Shown here piece by piece: positions 50,744-59,147 of a DNA stretch of 64,000 bases (positions are counted from its first letter, which is position 1; each line of letters opens with the position of its first letter). The notes beneath the pieces were generated by a model. That model was not told the DNA's origin and ran no database searches. It saw nothing but the letters and a program-made list of their open reading frames with translations. The translations under genes and the position numbers were made by a program. The DNA is from CALHVX01 sp039198065 (lineage in GTDB: Bacteria > Pseudomonadota > Gammaproteobacteria > Pseudomonadales > Azotimanducaceae), in contig JBCCTU010000002.1 in the NCBI GenBank assembly GCA_039198065.1, positions 1 through 64,000 on the forward strand, written 5' to 3'.

Positions 50744-52146
50744 ATCGAACGCTGTTGTCGATCGTTGTGTTACTCGCCGGGATCGTGCCCGCGCTGGTAC
50801 CAACCACCGCTGACGCCCGCGAGCTACCCGATTTCACCGAGTTGGTGGACGCTAACGCGCCGGCCGTTGTGAACATCTCAACCGTGCAACGCCGCGAAGT
50901 CAGCGAGAGCCGTAGACCGCGCTCACGCAACGAAGACCTTGAGGAGTTCTTCCGACGATTCTTCCCGCCAGAGCGGGGCGGTGCACCACGTCGTGCGCCG
51001 CAGTCCTTAGGCTCGGGGTTCATCATCAGCAAAGACGGTTACGTGCTGACCAACAACCACGTGGTCGATGGTGCCGATGAGATTGTCGTGCGGCTTAGCG
51101 ACCGGCGTGAGTTGACGGCAGCACTGGTGGGCGCTGATCCGCGCTCGGATCTTGCGGTGCTCAAACTCGACGCGAAGAACCTGCCGACTGTGAAGCTTGG
51201 CAAATCGAAGCCACTTAAGGTCGGTGAATGGGTACTCGCGATCGGCTCGCCGTTTGGCTTCGATTACTCCGTTACCGCGGGCATCGTCAGTGCCAAGGGC
51301 CGCAGCCTGCCAACGGAAGCCAACGAGAACTACGTGCCGTACATCCAGACCGACGTAGCCATCAACCCCGGCAACAGCGGTGGGCCGCTGTTCAATCTCA
51401 AGGGTGAGGTCGTTGGCATCAACTCGCAGATCTATTCCAACTCCGGTGGCTTCATGGGGGTGTCGTTCGCCATTCCGATCGACGTCGCCATGGAGGTTGC
51501 GGATCAGCTGAAAGACAACGGCAGAGTCTCGCGGGGCTGGCTGGGTGTTGTGATTCAGGAGGTCAACCGCGAGCTGGCCGAGAGCTTTGGCTTGGATAAG
51601 CCCGCCGGGGCTCTCGTCGCCCGCGTGCTCGAAGGAAGTCCGGCGGAGGCAGCCGGGCTGCGGGAAGGCGATGTCATTATTGCCTTCAATGGTGACCCCA
51701 TTGGCCTGTCGTCTGAACTGCCACACCTGGTCGGCCGAACGCGCGTTGGCTCCACATCAAACATGCGCGTGCAGCGGGACGGTAAGGCGATCACGATTCC
51801 GGTCAAGATCGGCGAACTGGCCGATAACGCGATGGCGGGCCGCGCAGTCGATGGTCCGGTGGATGCTGACGTTGGCCGCATCGGGCTGACCGTTGCGCCG
51901 TTGACGGACGCCGAACGTGAGAACCTGAGCCTCGAAGGGGGCGTCAAAGTGGTGTCGTCGAGCGGTCCCGCGGCCGAAGCCGGGCTGCGCGAAGGCGACA
52001 TCATTACGCGCCTGAACAACCGTGCCATTGATGACCCAGAAGCCTTCGCCAAGGTTGCCAAAGAGCTTCCTGCCGGGCGTTCGGTGCCGGTGTTGATCGT
52101 CCGCGGTGACGTGCCCACGTTTCTCGCGTTTCGGGTGCCTGAGTAG
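50740..52146 (+). CDS. mucD: Periplasmic serine protease MucD/DegQ (HtrA family)
   Basis: 468 residues, GTG start with 4-bp overlap. Signal peptide RTLLSIVVLLAGIVPALV, then the trypsin-like domain with H in LTNNHVVDGAD, D in DPRSDLAVLKL and S in NPGNSGGPLFNLKGEV. Two PDZ domains follow (RGWLGVVIQEVNREL; VAPLTDAERENL). It degrades damaged envelope proteins and dampens sigma-E activity. It is the last gene of the operon, as in algU-mucABCD. Confidence 0.93.
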   Translation: MNRTLLSIVVLLAGIVPALVPTTADARELPDFTELVDANAPAVVNISTVQRREVSESRRPRSRNEDLEEFFRRFFPPERGGAPRRAPQSLGSGFIISKDGYVLTNNHVVDGADEIVVRLSDRRELTAALVGADPRSDLAVLKLDAKNLPTVKLGKSKPLKVGEWVLAIGSPFGFDYSVTAGIVSAKGRSLPTEANENYVPYIQTDVAINPGNSGGPLFNLKGEVVGINSQIYSNSGGFMGVSFAIPIDVAMEVADQLKDNGRVSRGWLGVVIQEVNRELAESFGLDKPAGALVARVLEGSPAEAAGLREGDVIIAFNGDPIGLSSELPHLVGRTRVGSTSNMRVQRDGKAITIPVKIGELADNAMAGRAVDGPVDADVGRIGLTVAPLTDAERENLSLEGGVKVVSSSGPAAEAGLREGDIITRLNNRAIDDPEAFAKVAKELPAGRSVPVLIVRGDVPTFLAFRVPE

Positions 52147-52224
52147 GCAGTAATGCGCCACGCGGCTCGTTCGTTTGACAGCGCTGCGGTACCATCGGCG
52201 CTTTAGTGAACGAGCCATCATTCT

Positions 52225-54102
52225 GTGTCAGCACCTCGTCCGGATCCGGACCACAGCGCCGCCAACAACACCGTCGACAGTGTCGGCGGTGGCGGCGCGA
52301 CGAGCACAGACGCGCCGATTGAGCGGGTCCGCAATTTCTCGATCATCGCGCATATTGATCACGGTAAGTCGACGCTTTCCGATCGCCTGATCCAGCTCTG
52401 CGGCGGCTTGAGCGATCGCGAGATGGCGGAGCAGGTGCTCGATTCCATGGATATCGAGCGCGAGCGAGGCATTACCATCAAAGCGCAGAGCGTCACGCTC
52501 TACTACGACGCCCAGGATGGCGAGCGTTACCAGCTGAACTTCATTGATACGCCGGGTCACGTGGACTTCAGTTATGAGGTATCGCGCTCATTGGCGGCGT
52601 GTGAGGGCGCGCTGCTCGTTGTCGACGCGGCGCAGGGTGTGGAAGCGCAGTCCGTTGCGAATTGCTACACGGCGATCGAGCAAGGCCTGGAAGTGCTGCC
52701 GGTGCTGAACAAGATCGATCTACCGCAGGCGGAACCGGAGCGGGTTGCCGCCGAGATCGAGGACATCATCGGGCTCGATACAGAAGACATCATCTCTGTG
52801 TCAGCGAAAACCGGGGTCGGTGTACCGGACCTGCTCGAGCGTCTTGTTGCCGAAGTGCCGCCACCGATCGGTAACGCGGACGCACCGCTACAGGCCCTCA
52901 TCATCGATTCCTGGTTCGACCAGTATCTAGGCGTGGTATCGCTCGTGCGCATCGTCCAAGGCCGGGTCGCGAAGGGTGACCGGGTCCAGGTTAAGACCAC
53001 GGGGAAGGTGCACTTAGTCGATGAACTCGGTCGCTTCACGCCGAAGCGGACACCGACCCAGGAGCTGACCGTCGGCGAAGTGGGCTATCTGGTGGCCAGC
53101 ATCAAAGAGATCCGCGGTGCACCGGTGGGCGATACGCTGGTGCATTCCAACGCCAGCCCTACGCCTCAGCTGCCCGGTTTCAGTGAGGTGAAACCGCAGG
53201 TATTTGCTGGCTTGTTTCCGACCAACTCGGAAGACTTTGAAGATTTTCGCGAAGCGCTCGCCAAGCTGACCCTCAACGACGCGTCGCTGTTTTATGAGCC
53301 TGAGTCCTCGGACGCCCTGGGCTTCGGTTTCCGCTGTGGCTTCCTCGGTATGCTGCACATGGAGATCATTCAAGAGCGGCTCGAGCGCGAGTACGACCTT
53401 GATCTCATTACCTCCGCACCGACGGTGGTTTATGAGGTCGAGGAATCCGACGGCACGCTGATCAAAGTCGACAATCCGTCGCGGCTTCCAAAGACGTTCC
53501 GCGCGATGCGCGAGCCGATTGCCGAGGTAAATATCCTTACGCCGCAGGAATACGTTGGCAACATCATGTCGCTGTGTATCGAGCGCCGTGGGGTACAACA
53601 GAACATGCAGTTCTCCAGTGGCCAGGTGTCCATGCGGTGGGAGTTGCCCATGAACGAGGTCGTCATGGACTTCTTCGACCGGCTAAAGTCGGTCAGCAAG
53701 GGCTTTGCATCGCTCGACTACGCCTTTCTGCGTTTCGAGCAGGCCAATCTGGTCAAGCTCGACATCCTGATAAACGGCGACAAGGTGGATGCTCTGGCGT
53801 CTATCGTGCATCGCGATCAGGCTCAGAGCCGCGGTCGCGCCCTTGCGGAAAAAATGAAAGAGCTCATTCCACGGCAGATGTTTGACGTGGCGATTCAGGC
53901 GGCGATCGGCGGTCAGATCATCGCTCGACAAACGGTCAAAGCGCTGCGCAAGAACGTGACGGCGAAGTGCTACGGCGGTGACGTGACGCGAAAGAAGAAG
54001 CTGCTGGAGAAGCAGAAAGCCGGTAAGCGCCGCATGAAGCAGGTCGGTAAGGTGGAGATTCCACAGGACGCATTTCTGGCGGCTCTCAAGGTCGAGCGCT
54101 GA
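52225..54102 (+). CDS. lepA: Elongation factor 4 (LepA)
   Basis: 625 residues, GTG start; the first 30 residues are a poorly conserved extension before IERVRNFSIIAHIDHGKSTL. G motifs: AHIDHGKST (G1), RGITIK (G2), DTPGHVDFS (G3), LNKIDLP (G4) and VSAKTG (G5). The LepA-specific C-terminal domain ends with KKKLLEKQKAGKRRMKQVG. It back-translocates or remodels stalled ribosomes. It is followed 1 bp later by lepB, the usual pair. Confidence 0.96.
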   Translation: MSAPRPDPDHSAANNTVDSVGGGGATSTDAPIERVRNFSIIAHIDHGKSTLSDRLIQLCGGLSDREMAEQVLDSMDIERERGITIKAQSVTLYYDAQDGERYQLNFIDTPGHVDFSYEVSRSLAACEGALLVVDAAQGVEAQSVANCYTAIEQGLEVLPVLNKIDLPQAEPERVAAEIEDIIGLDTEDIISVSAKTGVGVPDLLERLVAEVPPPIGNADAPLQALIIDSWFDQYLGVVSLVRIVQGRVAKGDRVQVKTTGKVHLVDELGRFTPKRTPTQELTVGEVGYLVASIKEIRGAPVGDTLVHSNASPTPQLPGFSEVKPQVFAGLFPTNSEDFEDFREALAKLTLNDASLFYEPESSDALGFGFRCGFLGMLHMEIIQERLEREYDLDLITSAPTVVYEVEESDGTLIKVDNPSRLPKTFRAMREPIAEVNILTPQEYVGNIMSLCIERRGVQQNMQFSSGQVSMRWELPMNEVVMDFFDRLKSVSKGFASLDYAFLRFEQANLVKLDILINGDKVDALASIVHRDQAQSRGRALAEKMKELIPRQMFDVAIQAAIGGQIIARQTVKALRKNVTAKCYGGDVTRKKKLLEKQKAGKRRMKQVGKVEIPQDAFLAALKVER

Positions 54103-54103
54103 T

Positions 54104-54937
54104 ATGGATATCGACTTTCCTCTGGTGCTGTCCTGGGTCGTACTGATCTGCGGCTTGATCTGGCTTGGCGACACGCTGCTCCTCAAACCCCGACGCCTTG
54201 CGGCCGTCGACGCCCTGGGCAGCGATGCCAGCGATGACGCCGTCGCTGCGATCGCCGAAGAACCGGTTGTTGTCGAGTACGCGCGCTCCTTCTTCCCGGT
54301 CCTGCTACTGGTTCTGGTGTTGCGGAGTTTTGTGGCCGAGCCCTACCAGATCCCGACCCCTTCGATGGTCCCGACTCTGAACGTTGGTGATTTTGTGCTC
54401 GTCAACAAGTGGGCCTATGGGCTTCGGTTGCCCGTGTTTGGCACCAAAATCGTTCCCGTCGGTGAACCAAAGCGCGGCGACATCATGGTGTTTGTGCCAC
54501 CGCACAGTCCTAAGTACTTCATCAAGCGCGTCATCGGGGTTCCCGGGGATGCGGTTCGCTACAGTAATAAGGCGATCTACATCAATGGTGAACGGCTCGA
54601 CTATCAATTCGTGAAGGAATTCCGCATAGACCTGCCCAGCGGACGTAGGATAGTGCGCGACTACGACGAGACCATCGGCGGCATTACGCACACGGTCTAC
54701 CGCTATCCCGAGCGCCGCGAGCGCGGGACGGCCGAGTGGACGCTTGGCGAGGGTGACTACTTCATGATGGGCGACAACCGCGGTCGCAGTGAAGACAGCC
54801 GCAGCTGGGGCTTTGCCCGGGAAGAGAACATCGTCGGGAAGGCGATCGCGGTGTGGATGCACAAAGAGCCTGGTTGGCATCTGCCGACCTTTGGTCAGAA
54901 CCGCTGGTTGAATCGTCGAACCGCTGAGGATCAGTAG
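54104..54937 (+). CDS. lepB: Signal peptidase I
   Basis: 277 residues. Two N-terminal membrane segments (FPLVLSWVVLICGLIWLG; FFPVLLLVLVLRSFV) precede the catalytic serine box IPTPSMVPTLNVGDFVLVNK. The catalytic lysine is in SPKYFIKRVIGVPGD, and GDYFMMGDNRGRSEDSR is box E. It cleaves signal peptides at the periplasmic face of the inner membrane. Its gene order lepA-lepB-X-rnc-era-recO is conserved. Confidence 0.96.
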   Translation: MDIDFPLVLSWVVLICGLIWLGDTLLLKPRRLAAVDALGSDASDDAVAAIAEEPVVVEYARSFFPVLLLVLVLRSFVAEPYQIPTPSMVPTLNVGDFVLVNKWAYGLRLPVFGTKIVPVGEPKRGDIMVFVPPHSPKYFIKRVIGVPGDAVRYSNKAIYINGERLDYQFVKEFRIDLPSGRRIVRDYDETIGGITHTVYRYPERRERGTAEWTLGEGDYFMMGDNRGRSEDSRSWGFAREENIVGKAIAVWMHKEPGWHLPTFGQNRWLNRRTAEDQ

Positions 54938-54948
54938 AGGAACACGCC

Positions 54949-55377
54949 GTGCGGATTACGCGACCGGGCCAACATATGGCCCGCAGCAACCCGGAGCGAA
55001 GACCCAGTGAAAAACCCAGTGGTCTCAGCATGTGGGGCTACATCTGGCTGCTCCTGGGCATCGCCGTTGTCGTGACGCTGGTGCTGCGGCTCGCACCTCA
55101 CTACATGAACTTTCAGACCTTGCAGAGCGTTATGGAAGGCATCGATAGTGGGCAGGTCCATGGCAAAAGCAAGCGTTCGGTCTATGATTTGCTGCAAAAG
55201 CGCTTCAAGATCAACGGCCTGTACGATCTGAAACCTACGGACATCGCGACGGTTGAGCGGCAGAAGAACCAGACCGTTGTATCCCTCGACTACGAAGTTC
55301 GGGAATCGTTGATCGCCAACGCCGACGTCGTTCTCACCTTTCAGAAAGACTTTGCCTTCCAACCGCCCGCCGAATAG
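54949..55377 (+). CDS. DUF4845 membrane protein
   Basis: 142 residues, GTG start. One N-terminal membrane segment (GYIWLLLGIAVVVTLVLRLAP) is followed by a periplasmic domain with SKRSVYDLLQKRFKINGLY and VVSLDYEVRESLIANADVVLTF. This fits DUF4845, a family encoded between lepB and rnc in many gammaproteobacteria, function unknown. The 3' end overlaps rnc by 26 bp. Confidence 0.82.
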   Translation: MRITRPGQHMARSNPERRPSEKPSGLSMWGYIWLLLGIAVVVTLVLRLAPHYMNFQTLQSVMEGIDSGQVHGKSKRSVYDLLQKRFKINGLYDLKPTDIATVERQKNQTVVSLDYEVRESLIANADVVLTFQKDFAFQPPAE

Positions 55378-56071
55378 CACAGCGGTCCGCCAGCGCCTCG
55401 TGGCCGCGCTGGAACATCGGTTTCAAGACCCCCAACTGCTCGCGAGCGCGCTCCGGCACCGGTCCGTAGGGGCAGACAATTACGAGCGCCTGGAATTCCT
55501 CGGGGATGCGGTACTGGGTAAGCACATCGCCCTGCGGCTGTTCGAACGGCTTGAGGATGCGCCGGAGTCGTTGCTCAGTCAGACCCGGGCAGCGCTGGTG
55601 CGCAAAGAAACCCTCGCCAGCATCGCGCGCGGGCTGGAACTTGGCGGCGCGCTCGAACTCGGGATCAGTGAGCGCAAGACCGCGGTTCAGTCCCGGGATT
55701 CGGTGCTCGCTGATGCCCTAGAGGCCCTCGTTGGCGCCGTGTTTCTCGACGGCGGCGACGACGCTGCTGCAGCGCTCATCGATCGTCTGTTCGCCGATCG
55801 CCTCGACGATCTTGCTGCCCTTGAAACCAAGGATTCGAAAACCCGGCTGCAAGAGGCGCTGCAGGGCATCGGTCTGCCGTTACCGGAGTATCGAGTCGAC
55901 GCCACCAGCGGTGCCCAGCATCGCCAGACCTTTACGGTCTGCTGTTTCTTGAAAGACCTTGGCCTCGAAACCTCCGGGCAGGGGCGCAGCCGGCGTGCGG
56001 CAGAAAAGGCCGCGGCGTTGGCCATGCTTCGTGCACTCGAGGATCGCGGTACCATAGCGGTTTCGGGCTGA
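55352..56071 (+). CDS. rnc: Ribonuclease III
   Basis: 239 residues; TTG 55352 is given, with GTG 55400 possible since homology begins around VAALEHRFQDPQLL. The signature YERLEFLGDAVLG holds the catalytic Glu and Asp, and DALEALVGAVFLDGG the second metal pair. The C-terminal double-stranded RNA-binding domain is KTRLQEALQGIGLPLPEY plus GRSRRAAEKAAA. It processes rRNA precursors. It overlaps the DUF4845 gene and leads into era. Confidence 0.93.
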   Translation: MPSNRPPNSTAVRQRLVAALEHRFQDPQLLASALRHRSVGADNYERLEFLGDAVLGKHIALRLFERLEDAPESLLSQTRAALVRKETLASIARGLELGGALELGISERKTAVQSRDSVLADALEALVGAVFLDGGDDAAAALIDRLFADRLDDLAALETKDSKTRLQEALQGIGLPLPEYRVDATSGAQHRQTFTVCCFLKDLGLETSGQGRSRRAAEKAAALAMLRALEDRGTIAVSG

Positions 56072-56079
56072 TCCCGGGG

Positions 56080-56991
56080 CTGGAGAACATCACGGACGCA
56101 ACCTATTGTGGCTACGTGGCCCTCGTCGGCAGGCCGAACGTCGGCAAGTCGACGCTGCTAAATCGGCTGCTGGGAACGAAGCTGAGCATCACTTCGCGCA
56201 AGCCGCAAACCACGCGGCACAACCTCCTGGGCGTGGACACCCGCGGCACCTATCAGGCGCTCTACGTCGATACCCCGGGTATGCATGAGCCCGGCGGTCG
56301 CGGGGTGAACCGCTACATGGTGCGTTCCGCGATTGCGGCGCTTAAAGACGTCGATCTTGCCGTCATGCTCGTTGATCAGGATCAGTTCAATAACGGCGAT
56401 GCGTTGGTGCTTGAGCGCATCCGTGAGGCCGAGGTGCCGGCGCTGGTGGCGTTGAACAAAGTCGATCGCCTGAAGCCAAAGGAGCGCCTGCTGCCGGCGA
56501 TCAAGGCGCTCGAGCAGCGGCATCGGTTTGCCGCCTTTCTGCCGATTTCCGCGACCACGGGAGAAGGGGTCGAAGCGCTCCGGTTGGCCGTGCACGAGCG
56601 ACTGCCGGCGGGCGCGTTTCAGTTCGATGCAGACGCGCTGACCGATCAGTCGGAGCGGTTTCTCGTTGCTGAAATCATCCGCGAGAAACTCATGCGACGC
56701 CTGGGCGAAGAGTTACCCTACGAGCTGACGGTGCAGGTTGAGCGTTTCGAAGACGACGGCGCCGGGCTAGTAGACATTGCGGCCAACATTTATGTCGAGA
56801 AACCCGGGCAAAAACAGATCGTGATTGGCCGGGGTGGAGAAAAGCTCAAAGCTATTGGAGCGGATGCCCGGGCGGATATTGAGCGCCTGCTGGATCGGCG
56901 CGTCATGCTTCGGTTGTGGGTAAAGGTGCGTCCCGGTTGGTCCAACGACGAACGGTCACTGCAGCGGCTCGGCTATGGCTCGGATCAGTAA
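56080..56991 (+). CDS. era: GTPase Era (start codon unclear)
   Basis: About 303 residues if started at CTG 56080, 291 from GTG 56116. The G1 motif GRPNVGKSTLLNRL comes right after TYCGYVALV, the first strand of the fold, which is lost if GTG is used. No ATG, GTG or TTG lies upstream in frame; CTG 56080 or ATC 56089 are candidates. Other motifs: DTPGMHEP (G3), NKVD (G4), and a C-terminal KH domain with IVIGRGGEKLKAIG. It assists 16S rRNA processing and 30S maturation. The 3' end overlaps recO by 17 bp. Confidence 0.9.
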   Translation: MENITDATYCGYVALVGRPNVGKSTLLNRLLGTKLSITSRKPQTTRHNLLGVDTRGTYQALYVDTPGMHEPGGRGVNRYMVRSAIAALKDVDLAVMLVDQDQFNNGDALVLERIREAEVPALVALNKVDRLKPKERLLPAIKALEQRHRFAAFLPISATTGEGVEALRLAVHERLPAGAFQFDADALTDQSERFLVAEIIREKLMRRLGEELPYELTVQVERFEDDGAGLVDIAANIYVEKPGQKQIVIGRGGEKLKAIGADARADIERLLDRRVMLRLWVKVRPGWSNDERSLQRLGYGSDQ

Positions 56992-57736
56992 TGAACCCAC
57001 GGTCGTACTCCACACGCGACCCTATCGGGAAAGCAGTCAGCTTCTCGATCTCTTTACGCTGAACTACGGCCGCGTTGGCGCCGTACTCAAAGGTCAGCGG
57101 AGCAAGCAGCGCAGTCTGCCCGTGTTCGCGCGCTTTGCGGCCAGCTGGTACGGGGCTGGAGCCCTCGTCACGTTGGCTACCCCGCAGGACGTGCAGCCGC
57201 TGTGGCTCCGCGGCACCGCGGCACCGGCGGGTTTTTACGTGGCCGAGCTTCTTGTGCGTTTGTTGCGGGAACGCGAGCCGATGCCGGAGCTCTTTGCCAT
57301 GACCCTGTATACGCTCGAGCGTTGTGCGGACGGTGTAGACCTGCGGGCGGCATTGCGGCCCTTCGAGTGGCAGTTGCTCGAAGAGCTCGGCTGTTGCCCG
57401 GATTTCTCGGCCCTCGGTGCTGCCGGTACGGCGTGGTACGAGGTTCAGGCGGACGGATCGTTGATGCCCTGTGATCCGGCACCGGCGGCCGTTGTGCGAC
57501 GGCCGCATCGACACCATTGGAGTGACGGTGAGCGTCTCCTCGTGTCTGCCGCCGCTGTTGAGGCCATTGCCGAGCGCTCGTTTGATGATGTCGCTGTAGC
57601 TGGCGCGGCGCGACGCCTGTTTCGCGCCCTCATCGAACCGTTGCTGCAGGGCAAGCCGCTGCGCAGTCGGGAGTTGTTGAGCCCGGCCGTATCTGGCTTA
57701 GCACGCCTTCCGGAGCATCACGATGGACGACCCTAG
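56975..57736 (+). CDS. recO: DNA repair protein RecO
   Basis: 253 residues from ATG 56975. The OB-fold start PTVVLHTRPYRESSQLLDLFTL and GRVGAVLKGQRSKQRS are typical RecO. The helical C-domain (LYTLERCADGVDLRAALRPFEWQLLEELG) follows, ending with the zinc-less form common in gammaproteobacteria. With RecR it loads RecA onto SSB-coated DNA. Overlaps both neighbours, era by 17 and rlmD by 14 bp. Confidence 0.9.
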   Translation: MARISNEPTVVLHTRPYRESSQLLDLFTLNYGRVGAVLKGQRSKQRSLPVFARFAASWYGAGALVTLATPQDVQPLWLRGTAAPAGFYVAELLVRLLREREPMPELFAMTLYTLERCADGVDLRAALRPFEWQLLEELGCCPDFSALGAAGTAWYEVQADGSLMPCDPAPAAVVRRPHRHHWSDGERLLVSAAAVEAIAERSFDDVAVAGAARRLFRALIEPLLQGKPLRSRELLSPAVSGLARLPEHHDGRP

Positions 57737-59048
57737 CGTCGAGCTGAGCGACCCTCGGCACCGGCTGCTTGAAGTTACCGCTCTCGACACGGATGGCTTG
57801 GGGATCGCCACTGCCAATGGCGTCGCCTACCGCGTAAAGGGTGCGCTACCGGGGGAACGGGTCGAGGCTCGTGTGGTTCGCAAACGTCGGCGGATTCGCT
57901 ATACCGAAGCGCAAGCGGTGCTCGGCGACCCCGCGGAAGCCCGGGTTACCCACCGCTGTGATGCCTTTCCGCGCTGCGGCGGTTGCGCGTTGCAGCACGT
58001 CGGTGATGCTGAAGCGTTGCGGATCAAAGAACGTCAGCTGCTGCTGGCACTGGCCGACGCTGAGGTCGAACCGCGGCAGCTCGCACCGGCGGTAACCGGT
58101 CCGCGGCTGCACTATCGTCGCAAGGCTCGGCTCGGCGTCAAACGCTTGGGAGAGCAAACGCTGGTCGGTTTTCGTGAGAGCTTCAGTGCCCGCGTTGGGC
58201 GCATGGCGAGCTGTCCGATCTTGGTTGAACCGTTCGCCTCATCGCTGCGCTCGTATGCAGACCTGATTGCCGGGCTCTCCGCGCCCGATCGCGTGCCGCA
58301 ACTTGAAGTGGCGGCGGGTGATCGCGCGCAGCAACTGATTCTGCGTCATCTGGATCCCTTAACCGCTGACGACCTGGCACGGTTGCGTGCGTTCGAACGT
58401 GCTCACGGGCAACAGTTTCTGGTCCAGCCGCATGGCCCCGACAGCGTTCGAACCCTCGATGGCGCGCTACCACCGCTGCTGTCCTATGCACTGATGGACT
58501 TTGGCTTATCGCTTGAGTTTGCCGCCACAGAGTTCACTCAAGTCAACGCCTGGATTAACGCACGCCTGGTGGCCGACGTCGCGACGCTCTTAGCCCAGGT
58601 ACCGCGGGGTGCGGTGTTGGATCTGTTTTGTGGAATCGGGAATTTTTCGCTGGCGCTCGCGCAGCGTGGCTTCAGCGTTTTTGGTGCCGAAGCCGCCGCC
58701 GGCTCGATCGAGCGTGCGCGCAGCAATGCGCGACGTAACGGTCTGGCTCCGCAATGTGAGTTTCAGGTCGTCGACCTGTATGATTCTGCGGCATCAAGCT
58801 TGCCAGCAGCGCCGCTGTGGGTGCTGGATCCGCCGCGTTCCGGCGCCGGGCCGCAACTCGAACGCTGGCTTGCTGAGGCTGGTGGTCGGGGTCCGGAGGT
58901 GATCGTCTACGTGTCCTGCAATCCGGCGACCTTTGCAACCGATGCGCGCCGGCTGGTCGCGCAGGGATTCGGACTGGAGCGAGTGGGTATCTACGATATG
59001 TTTCCCTACACCAGTCACATCGAAACGTTGGGCCTGTTTACGCGCTGA
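57723..59048 (+). CDS. rlmD: 23S rRNA (uracil-5-)-methyltransferase RlmD
   Basis: 441 residues. The TRAM domain is LLEVTALDTDGLGIATANG; the iron-sulfur site is CDAFPRCGGCALQH (C-x5-C-x2-C). The methyltransferase domain has VLDLFCGIGNFSLALAQ (SAM), LDPPRSGAGPQ and the catalytic cysteine in VYVSCNPATFA. It methylates U1939 of 23S rRNA. Gene order with relA downstream is common in gammaproteobacteria. Confidence 0.93.
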   Translation: MDDPSVELSDPRHRLLEVTALDTDGLGIATANGVAYRVKGALPGERVEARVVRKRRRIRYTEAQAVLGDPAEARVTHRCDAFPRCGGCALQHVGDAEALRIKERQLLLALADAEVEPRQLAPAVTGPRLHYRRKARLGVKRLGEQTLVGFRESFSARVGRMASCPILVEPFASSLRSYADLIAGLSAPDRVPQLEVAAGDRAQQLILRHLDPLTADDLARLRAFERAHGQQFLVQPHGPDSVRTLDGALPPLLSYALMDFGLSLEFAATEFTQVNAWINARLVADVATLLAQVPRGAVLDLFCGIGNFSLALAQRGFSVFGAEAAAGSIERARSNARRNGLAPQCEFQVVDLYDSAASSLPAAPLWVLDPPRSGAGPQLERWLAEAGGRGPEVIVYVSCNPATFATDARRLVAQGFGLERVGIYDMFPYTSHIETLGLFTR

Positions 59049-59147
59049 CGCGCGTTAGCCGGCGTCTCCCGTTTGCTTTGCCGGAGAGTTGTTATGCCAC
59101 CCGATCAGTGCCAGGTTCGCTGATTCCCGCTGTACGTCACCCGACCC

